Below, piece by piece: positions 58,286 to 64,000 of a stretch of DNA of 64,000 nt. The translations under genes were made by a program, and so were the position numbers. This stretch comes from Alphaproteobacteria bacterium. Lineage in GTDB: Bacteria; Pseudomonadota; Alphaproteobacteria; Rhodospirillales; Magnetospirillaceae. The DNA lies in contig JAJPHO010000071.1 in the NCBI GenBank assembly GCA_021325215.1, positions 62,001-126,000 on the forward strand. Reading direction: 5' to 3'. The notes beneath the pieces are model-generated. The model saw only the letters and a program-made list of their open reading frames with translations. It had not been told where the DNA came from and made no database searches. Position 1 is the stretch's first letter; each line of letters starts with the position of its first letter.

Positions 58286-58312
58286 TGGAACGATTTTGGG
58301 AAAATCGTTCCA
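58286..58312. promoter_or_regulatory. Perfect palindrome upstream of the PEP mutase-like gene
   Basis: 12-base arms (58286-58297 and 58301-58312) around GGG, with half-sites TGGAACGA and TCGTTCCA. Ends 19 bp before the start codon. It could be an operator (TetR-type sites often read this way) or an mRNA hairpin near the ribosome site. Confidence 0.6.
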
Positions 58313-58331
58313 TCCTAAGGAGACAATTGCG

Positions 58332-59135
58332 ATGGACCTCGCCAAGATTTTCCACGCCCTGCATCACGCCGACAAACCGCTGATTCTGGCCAATGCCTGG
58401 GACGCCGGCAGCGCCCGGCTGATCGAGTCGCTGGGCGCCCCTGCGATCGCCACCACCAGCGCCGGCATCGACTGGGCGCTGGGCTATCCGGACGGCAATC
58501 TGCTGCCGATCGCGCGGCTGGTAGACATGACGGCCGCCATCGCCCGGCTGATCCGCATTCCCCTGTCGGTCGATTTCGAGGCCGGCTATTCCGACGATCC
58601 CGCCATTGTCGGCGAGAACATCAAGCAGATCCTCGATGCCGGCGCTGTGGGCATCAATATCGAGGATGGCAGCGCGGCCCTCTCTCTTCTCGCCGCCAAG
58701 ATCGAGCGGATCAAAGCGGTCGCCGCCGCCAAGGGCATCGATCTGTTCGTCAATGCCCGCACCGACGTCTATCTGCGCGGCCTGGTGCCCGAGGATAAGC
58801 GCGTCGAGGAAACCCTGGCCCGCGCCAGGATCTACAAGGAAGCGGGCGCCGACGGCCTGTTCGTGCCGGGCCTGATCGCCACCGCCGGCATCAAGGGAGT
58901 GGTGGCCGGCGCCGGCCTGCCGGTCAATCTGCTGGCCTGGCCGGAATTGGCGCCCGCCGCCGAACTCGGCGCGCTGGGGGTCAAGCGGGTCAGCGCCGGA
59001 TCTGGTATCGCCCAGCGCGTCTGGGCGGAGGCTGAAAGACTGGCGCGCGATTTCCTGCGCGACGGCAGCTCGGAGCCGCTCTCCTCCGGCGGCTTGGATT
59101 ACGGCAAGCTGCAGCAACTCTTCTCACCGCACTAA
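58332..59135 (+). CDS. Isocitrate lyase/PEP mutase family protein
   Basis: 267 residues from ATG 58332, with AAGGAG about nine bases upstream. ICL/PEPM superfamily TIM barrel: NAWDAGSARLIESLGAPAIA, TTSAGIDWALG, VDFEAGYSDDP and IEDGSAALSLL, with FVNARTDVYLRG. No KKCGH motif of true isocitrate lyase, so more likely a phosphonomutase, oxaloacetate hydrolase or 2-methylisocitrate-type lyase. Exact reaction unknown. The palindrome just upstream suggests a dedicated regulator. Confidence 0.87.
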   Translation: MDLAKIFHALHHADKPLILANAWDAGSARLIESLGAPAIATTSAGIDWALGYPDGNLLPIARLVDMTAAIARLIRIPLSVDFEAGYSDDPAIVGENIKQILDAGAVGINIEDGSAALSLLAAKIERIKAVAAAKGIDLFVNARTDVYLRGLVPEDKRVEETLARARIYKEAGADGLFVPGLIATAGIKGVVAGAGLPVNLLAWPELAPAAELGALGVKRVSAGSGIAQRVWAEAERLARDFLRDGSSEPLSSGGLDYGKLQQLFSPH

Positions 59136-59136
59136 A

Positions 59137-59640
59137 TCAGAAGAGCCCGGGAGTTCCGCTTTCCAACGCCAGCAGCCAGCGTTTGGCCTCAAGCCCGCCG
59201 GCGAAACCGGTCAGCGATCCGTTGCCGCCGATCACGCGATGGCAGGGCGCCATGATCGAGATCGGATTGCGGCCATTGGCGGCACCGACGGCACGCACTG
59301 CGGCGGGCGCGCCGATCTGCCGCGCCAGCTCGCCATAGCTGCGGGTCTCGCCATAGGGAATGGTCAGCAATACCTGCCAGACCCGCTGCTGGAATGCGGT
59401 GCCGGCAAAGGAATAGGTCATGTCGAAGCGCCGGCGCCGCCCCTGAAAATAGTCGCCGAGCTGGCGCGCTGCCTCGACCAGCACCGGATGATCCGGCTGC
59501 TCGGTCTGATCCCCCAGCGGAACGCGGCGCGGATTGTCGTTCTCCCACAGGATGGCGGCGAGACCTTCGTCCCGGGCAACCAGCTTGAGGCCGCCGACGG
59601 GCGAGTCGATCCAGGTAAAAGAAACGGCGCCATTCGACAT
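59137..59640 (-). CDS. ogt: Methylated-DNA-[protein]-cysteine S-methyltransferase
   Basis: 167 residues. N-terminal domain (FTWIDSPVGGLKLVARDEG), then winged-helix with GETRSYGELARQIGAPAAVR and the active Cys in IMAPCHRVIGGNG. Transfers the methyl group from O6-methylguanine to itself (suicide repair). No AraC/Ada regulatory domain, so Ogt-like. Divergent from the uracil-DNA glycosylase family gene across 11 bp, a possible pair of repair genes. Confidence 0.93.
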   Translation of the reverse strand: MSNGAVSFTWIDSPVGGLKLVARDEGLAAILWENDNPRRVPLGDQTEQPDHPVLVEAARQLGDYFQGRRRRFDMTYSFAGTAFQQRVWQVLLTIPYGETRSYGELARQIGAPAAVRAVGAANGRNPISIMAPCHRVIGGNGSLTGFAGGLEAKRWLLALESGTPGLF

Positions 59641-59651
59641 GGGACCAGACT

Positions 59652-60239
59652 ATGACCGATGCAATTGAGAAAATCCTGTCCGAAATCCGCGCCTGCAGGG
59701 TCTGTGCGGAGCATCTTCCGCACCCGCCGCGGCCGGTCGTGCAGATCGGAGCGGCCGCGCGCATCGTCATCATCGGCCAGGCGCCGGGTTCGAAGGTTCA
59801 TGAGAGCGGCGTGCCTTGGCAGGACCGGAGCGGCGACCGCCTGCGGGACTGGACCGGGCTTTCCGGGGAGGCCTTCTACGACCCCGCCAGGATCACGCTC
59901 ATGCCGATGGGTTTTTGCTATCCCGGCGCCGCGGATGGAGCCGATCTGCCACCCAGGCCCGAATGCGCGCCTCTCTGGCATGCGACTGTGCTCGCGCAGC
60001 TGAAAACCGTCCGGCTGACGCTGCTCGTGGGGAGTCACGCCCACGGCTATTATCTGCGGGGTTCGGCCAAGGCGACGATGACGGAAACGGTCCGCGGCTT
60101 TGCCGCCTATGGACCGGCGCTGTTTCCCCTGCCGCATCCGAGCTGGCGCAGTACGGGATGGATGCGCCGCAATCCGTGGTTCGAAACGGATATCCTGCCG
60201 GCGCTGCGCGATCAGGTGCGGGCGGCGTTGACCGGCTGA
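59652..60239 (+). CDS. Uracil-DNA glycosylase family protein
   Basis: 195 residues. Motif A IVIIGQAPGSKVHESGVPW and motif B PLPHPSWRSTGW fit the UDG superfamily. Cysteines CRVC at the N-terminus plus FCYPG and RPECAP suggest a 4Fe-4S cluster, as in families 4/5. A Gln (GQAPG) stands where family 4 has Glu, so substrate preference may differ. Excises deaminated bases from DNA. A bidirectional terminator follows 6 bp after the stop. Confidence 0.85.
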   Translation: MTDAIEKILSEIRACRVCAEHLPHPPRPVVQIGAAARIVIIGQAPGSKVHESGVPWQDRSGDRLRDWTGLSGEAFYDPARITLMPMGFCYPGAADGADLPPRPECAPLWHATVLAQLKTVRLTLLVGSHAHGYYLRGSAKATMTETVRGFAAYGPALFPLPHPSWRSTGWMRRNPWFETDILPALRDQVRAALTG

Positions 60240-60245
60240 AAAGCA

Positions 60246-60273
60246 AAAAAGCCGCAGTTTCCTGCGGCTTTTT
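60246..60273. terminator. Bidirectional rho-independent terminator
   Basis: AAAAAGCCGCAG, four-base loop, CTGCGGCTTTTT: an A-run on the left and T-run on the right give a terminator on both strands. It serves the UDG gene (+) and the tRNA-Gly (-), lying between their ends. Confidence 0.9.
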
Positions 60274-60285
60274 GGTTTCACGATT

Positions 60286-60360
60286 TGGAGCGGGCGAAGG
60301 GATTCGAACCCTCGACCCCAACCTTGGCAAGGTTGTGCTCTACCCCTGAGCTACGCCCGC
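60286..60360 (-). tRNA. tRNA-Gly (anticodon GCC)
   Basis: Reverse strand reads GCGGGCG...TAGCTCAGGGG (D-loop), anticodon stem CAACCTTGCCAAGGTTG with GCC, TTCGAATCC (T-loop) and acceptor CGCCCGC. The discriminator is T and CCA is encoded (60286-60288). 75 nt with CCA. It decodes GGC/GGT. Confidence 0.95.
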
Positions 60361-60379
60361 CCGTCGTCGTGAGGCCGGG

Positions 60380-60407
60380 ATAATACCCAGCGCTCGGACC
60401 TTTGCAA
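60380..60407 (-). promoter_or_regulatory. Promoter of tRNA-Gly
   Basis: Read leftward, TTGCAA (60402-60407), 16-bp spacer and TATTAT (60380-60385), with transcription expected to begin about 10 bp before the tRNA. Good sigma-70 match. Confidence 0.7.
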
Positions 60408-60536
60408 GCGGAAATTTTCACTTTTTTTCGGAGACCACATTTCAGGCTTAACACTTGCCTCTTTCCGCCCGACGAGCCATCTATGTTTCGGTTCGGCCGC
60501 CGGGGCGGATGGCGGCCCTTACAACAGGAAGAGAAG

Positions 60537-61463
60537 ATGGATTTTCTGCTCAATGGCGGCCAGCCGGGCAGCCCGGCCGCGGCAGGCGACCTGATCAAGG
60601 ACGGTTCGATCGAGACTTTTGTCGAGGACGTCCTCGAAGCGTCGGCCACCGTTCCGGTGATCGTCGATTTCTGGGCGCCTTGGTGCGGCCCCTGCAAAAC
60701 CTTGGGTCCGACCCTCGAACGTCTGGTCAAGGAGGCCAAGGGCGCCGTGCGCCTGGTCAAGATCGACGTCGACAAGAATCAGGAACTCGCCGCGCAGATG
60801 CGCGTGCAGTCGATCCCCGCCGTCTATGGCTTCGTCGGCGGCCGCCCGGTCGACGGCTTTGCCGGCGCCCAGCCCGAGAGCCAGGTCAAGGCCTTCATCC
60901 AGCGCCTGACCGGCGGCGCCGCGGGCCAGGGCCCGACCGTCGCCGAGCTGCTGGCGGAGGCCCAGGGACAGCTGAATGAGGGCCAGAACGAGCTGGCCCT
61001 GCAGATCTATCAGCAGATCCTGTCCGATGACGAGAATAACGGTCCGGCCCTGGCCGGCACCATCCGCTGCCTGATCAAGCTGGGCCATGCCCAGGGCGCG
61101 CGCCAGATGATCGACAGCCTGCCGCCCGAATTGCAGGCGCAGAGCGACGTCGCCGCCGCCGTCAAGGCGCTGGAACTGGCCGAGAAAAGCGCCGGCGCCA
61201 GCGGTGCCGCTGCCGGGCTGCGCGCCAAGCTGGAGGCCAATCCCAACGACCATCAGGCCCGTTTCGACCTTTCCGCGGCTTTGGTCGCCGAAGGCCAGAA
61301 CGAGCAGGCGGTCGACGAGCTGCTGGAACTCTATCGCCGCGACCGCAATTGGAACGAGGAAGCCGCCAAAAAGCAGCTGCTGACCTTGTTCGAGGCGTTC
61401 GGCCATGCCGATCCGCTGACGGTGGACGCCCGTAAGCGACTTTCCTCGCTGATGTTCTCGTAA
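60537..61463 (+). CDS. YbbN/CnoX-like thioredoxin with C-terminal TPRs
   Basis: 308 residues from ATG 60537 (AGGAAGAG upstream); the longer upstream frame overlaps the tRNA promoter. Thioredoxin fold with intact WCGPC motif (VDFWAPWCGPCKTLGP) and cis-Pro loop (VQSIPAVYGFVGG). After about residue 135, TPR-type helices (LAEAQGQLNEGQNELALQIY; ALAGTIRCLIKLGHAQGARQ; ARFDLSAALVAEGQNEQAVD). CnoX holds clients from oxidation and passes them to chaperones; this intact CxxC version may also be a reductase. Followed by a Lon-N protein, fitting proteostasis. Confidence 0.9.
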   Translation: MDFLLNGGQPGSPAAAGDLIKDGSIETFVEDVLEASATVPVIVDFWAPWCGPCKTLGPTLERLVKEAKGAVRLVKIDVDKNQELAAQMRVQSIPAVYGFVGGRPVDGFAGAQPESQVKAFIQRLTGGAAGQGPTVAELLAEAQGQLNEGQNELALQIYQQILSDDENNGPALAGTIRCLIKLGHAQGARQMIDSLPPELQAQSDVAAAVKALELAEKSAGASGAAAGLRAKLEANPNDHQARFDLSAALVAEGQNEQAVDELLELYRRDRNWNEEAAKKQLLTLFEAFGHADPLTVDARKRLSSLMFS

Positions 61464-61474
61464 AGGCGCCGAAG

Positions 61475-62137
61475 ATGGGCCGCCCCTTCCATCCGACTAT
61501 CGAGGCACTGCCCACCGAGCTGGCGATCTTTCCGCTGCCCGGCGTGCTGCTGCTGCCGGATGGCAAGCTGCCGCTGAACATCTTCGAACCGCGTTATCTC
61601 AATATGGTGGCCGACAGCCTGGCCAATGGCCGCATGCTCGGCATGGTACAGCCCAGCCAGGAGCCGCCGCCGGGAACCGAGCCATCGGTGTTCGATACCG
61701 GCTGCATGGGCCGCATTTCGAGCCTGGACGAAACCGAGGACGGGCGCCTTTTGATCACCCTGACCGGGGTCTGCCGCTTCCGTATCCTGCGCGAGCTGGA
61801 TCTGCTCGGCGGTTACCGCCGGGTCGAACCCGACTGGCGGCCTTTCCTGGCCGATCTCGACGAGCCGCACGAACTCGATGTCGACCGCGACCGTCTGATC
61901 GTCGCTCTGCGCGCCTATGCGCGTCTGCACAATCTGGAATTCAACTGGAAGGCCATCGACCGCATCGCCGATTACGATCTGTCGGTGGCGCTGTGCATGG
62001 CCTGTCCGCTCGAGCCGCGCGAAAAGCAGGCGTTGCTCGAATCCCCCGATCCGTCAAGCCGCACCGGCACGCTGATCACCCTGATGGAAATGGCCGTGGC
62101 CAGCCGTCAGGCGGGCGGCGTGCAGGTGACGCAGTGA
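61475..62137 (+). CDS. LON peptidase substrate-binding domain protein
   Basis: 220 residues made of the Lon N-terminal domain alone: [20 protein letters not shown] followed by [11 protein letters not shown], and [20 protein letters not shown]. No ATPase or protease domain. Such proteins may recruit substrates or act as adaptors, but function is undefined. It starts 11 bp after the thioredoxin and is followed by Trm112 after 13 bp, one operon. Confidence 0.9.
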   Translation: MGRPFHPTIEALPTELAIFPLPGVLLLPDGKLPLNIFEPRYLNMVADSLANGRMLGMVQPSQEPPPGTEPSVFDTGCMGRISSLDETEDGRLLITLTGVCRFRILRELDLLGGYRRVEPDWRPFLADLDEPHELDVDRDRLIVALRAYARLHNLEFNWKAIDRIADYDLSVALCMACPLEPREKQALLESPDPSSRTGTLITLMEMAVASRQAGGVQVTQ

Positions 62138-62150
62138 AGAAGAGTCCGAT

Positions 62151-62339
62151 ATGCCCACGACCCTGACCGCCATCGACCCCAAGCTGCTGGAACTGCTGGT
62201 CTGTCCGCTGACCAAGCAGCCGCTGCGCTATGACGCGGAACGGCAGGAGCTGATCTCGGATGCCGTGCAGCTGGCTTTCCCCATCCGCGACGGCATTCCG
62301 ATCATGCTGCCCTCCGAGGCCCGCAGCCTCGAAGAATAA
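62151..62339 (+). CDS. Trm112 family protein
   Basis: 62 residues, typical of the family: [20 protein letters not shown] and [20 protein letters not shown]. The yeast homologue activates methyltransferases; bacterial members are small zinc-ribbon-like activators, here with only one Cys in the visible region. Last gene of the thioredoxin-Lon-N-Trm112 operon, convergent with the UbiH gene (3 bp apart). Confidence 0.9.
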   Translation: MPTTLTAIDPKLLELLVCPLTKQPLRYDAERQELISDAVQLAFPIRDGIPIMLPSEARSLEE

Positions 62340-62342
62340 GCT

Positions 62343-63560
62343 TTAGAGCGTCTCGCCGCGGAGCAGCTTGGGCAGTTCGCCCACCGTTCCCATGGCGTGC
62401 TTCATGAAGAAGCGCTTCAAGGGCGGCAGGCGGTTGACCGCCGCCATGCCGAGATCGCGGACCAGCTTGACCGGCGCCACATCGTTGGAGAACAGCCGCA
62501 CCAGCCCGTCGGTCAGGCCCAGCATCAGCAGATTGTCGAAGCGCCGCCAGCGGCCATAGCGCGCCAGGATCTGGGCGTCGCCGAGATCCTGGCCCAGGCG
62601 CTTGGCCTCGACCAGCAGCTCGGCCAGGGCCGCGACGTCGCGCAGGCCCATATTCATCCCCTGCCCGGCCACCGGATGCATGCCGTGCGCCGCGTCGCCG
62701 ATCAGGGCCAGGCGGTGCGCGGTGTAGGATCGCGCGAATTGCAAGGTCAGCGGATAGGAGAAGCGCGGCCCCTCGAGCGTCAGGTCGCCGAGATAATCGC
62801 CGAACCGGCTTTCCAGCTCGCGCTGAAAAGCGGCCTCGTCCTGGGCCAGGATGGCCGGGACCAGATGCGCCTTCTCGGTCCACACCACCGAAGAACGCTG
62901 TCCGGTCAGCGGCAGGATGGCGAACGGGCCGGCCGGCAGAAAATGTTCCTGCGCCGCGTCGCCATGGGGCAGCGAATGCGCCACCGTGCAGACGATGGCG
63001 GTCTGCCCGTATTTCCAGCTCGTCACGCCGATCCCGGCACTTTCGCGCGTGGGCGAGCCGCGGCCATCGGCCGCCACCGCCAGGCGGGCGCGCACCGTGC
63101 GGCCGTCGGACAGGGTCGCCACCACGTCGGACGGATTGCGCGCCAGATGGGTCATCCGCGCCGGCGCCAGGAAGGCGATCTTGTCGCCGTGGCGCGCGAT
63201 GCCCTTGAGGATCGCCTGACGCAAGGCGCGGTTCTCGACGATCCAGCCGAAGGAATCCTCGCCCACTTCGCGATGGTCGTAATGCAGATAGAGCGGCGAA
63301 GCGCCGTCAGACACGCGAATATGGCGGATCGGCGCGGCCCAGGGCTCGATGTGGGGCCACAGCCCGATGGCGGCCAGCATGCGTTGCGGCGCCAGCGCCA
63401 CCGCGGAGGCGCGCCCGTCGAAGGTGGGCGCCAGGGTGGCGTCGGGAACCTCGCCGTCGATCAGCGCGACGGACAGTCCGGATTGGGCCAGCGCGCAGGC
63501 CAGCGGCCCGCCGACCAGCCCGCCCCCGATCACCAGAACATCGGCAGTCAATTCAGTCAT
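62343..63560 (-). CDS. UbiH/UbiF-family FAD-dependent hydroxylase
   Basis: 405 residues from ATG 63560; an in-frame ATG at 63611 gives 17 extra residues with no better ribosome site. FAD motif VLVIGGGLVGGPLACALAQS, RAxx-type ADGRGSPTRESAG and the second FAD motif LIGDAAHGMHPVAGQGMNMG followed by LRDVAALAELL. Belongs to ubiquinone-ring hydroxylases (UbiH/UbiF/UbiI/UbiL); which ring position cannot be assigned from this alone. Convergent with Trm112, divergent from the P-II gene. Confidence 0.9.
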   Translation of the reverse strand: MTELTADVLVIGGGLVGGPLACALAQSGLSVALIDGEVPDATLAPTFDGRASAVALAPQRMLAAIGLWPHIEPWAAPIRHIRVSDGASPLYLHYDHREVGEDSFGWIVENRALRQAILKGIARHGDKIAFLAPARMTHLARNPSDVVATLSDGRTVRARLAVAADGRGSPTRESAGIGVTSWKYGQTAIVCTVAHSLPHGDAAQEHFLPAGPFAILPLTGQRSSVVWTEKAHLVPAILAQDEAAFQRELESRFGDYLGDLTLEGPRFSYPLTLQFARSYTAHRLALIGDAAHGMHPVAGQGMNMGLRDVAALAELLVEAKRLGQDLGDAQILARYGRWRRFDNLLMLGLTDGLVRLFSNDVAPVKLVRDLGMAAVNRLPPLKRFFMKHAMGTVGELPKLLRGETL

Positions 63561-63723
63561 GATGGCGCCAAAATGGCGTTTCGGACCGTGCCTGTCCAGT
63601 GTTGACGACATGCCCCGGCAGAATGCAGGGACGCGAAAAACAGCCTAATTTTTCAGCACTTACTTATCGACTTATTCCAAAGTACAGGCCACGCGTCAGT
63701 AAAAGCGCGGCTTCGGACAAAAC

Positions 63724-63737
63724 GGCACGGAACTTGA
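63724..63737 (+). promoter_or_regulatory. Near-match to a sigma-54 promoter upstream of the P-II gene
   Basis: GGCACG (from 63724) with correct spacing to TTGA (63734-63737), where the consensus has TTGC. Spacing is right, but the -12 C is A, so this is weak. sigma-54 control is common for P-II genes. Confidence 0.3.

Positions 63738-64000
<263 letters not shown>

Noticed and set aside
58332-59135. True isocitrate lyase
   Set aside because: The KKCGH active-site motif is absent and the protein is much shorter than isocitrate lyase.

Overview
The window is a high-GC chromosomal segment from an alphaproteobacterium, most likely Rhodospirillales. The grounds are the dnaK-dnaJ-dapB-nth neighbourhood, the UbiH / P-II pair, an SdhAF4-type small protein, abundant two-component hybrid kinases, and frequent GTG/TTG starts in tightly overlapping operons. 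Assignment to order is inference from gene content only.

Layout. 1-6.8 kb: surface polysaccharide and LPS genes (truncated flippase, epimerase, GMC oxidoreductase, WcaJ-type sugar transferase, heptose-related glycosyltransferase, gmhB). 6.8-14.3 kb: rsmB, an SDR/LysR divergent pair, a Cache-domain chemoreceptor, a GT2 + VirK/YbjX pair and a small RlpA. 14.4-22 kb: dnaK-dnaJ-dapB behind a clear CIRCE operator, then a GT-B glycosyltransferase, two lipoproteins, nth and a J-domain protein. 22.2-30 kb: two large membrane hybrid histidine kinases, each ending in an HPt domain, followed by an overlapping REC-GGDEF diguanylate cyclase. 30-34 kb: hemolysin III-type protein and class I ribonucleotide reductase nrdAB with a terminator-like hairpin in its leader. 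34-42.7 kb: a compact LysR-PhyH dioxygenase-2HCT transporter-solute-binding protein operon, an aldo/keto reductase, a beta-propeller/GGDEF sensor and another LysR. 42.8-45.9 kb: two SDRs and a repeat-rich putative secreted protein.

46.0-55.5 kb holds the most distinctive system: a nine-gene chemosensory operon (CheW, CheR-TPR, CheW, CHASE3 receptor, CheA-REC, CheB, a REC-REC-REC-histidine kinase and a lone receiver). It has Wsp-like/alternative-cellular-function architecture, but the usual WspR diguanylate cyclase is replaced by a triple-receiver kinase. No flagellar genes are present. A putative secreted repeat protein is transcribed divergently from the same 158-bp intergenic region.

55.5-64 kb: LysE exporter, Dps, a MerA-like flavoprotein, a PEP mutase-like protein behind a perfect palindrome, Ogt, a uracil-DNA glycosylase-family protein, tRNA-Gly(GCC), a YbbN/CnoX-like thioredoxin, a Lon-N domain protein, Trm112, UbiH-type hydroxylase and the start of a P-II gene. 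No CRISPR arrays, insertion sequences, phage genes or rRNAs were seen. No gene-free stretch exceeds about 300 bases.
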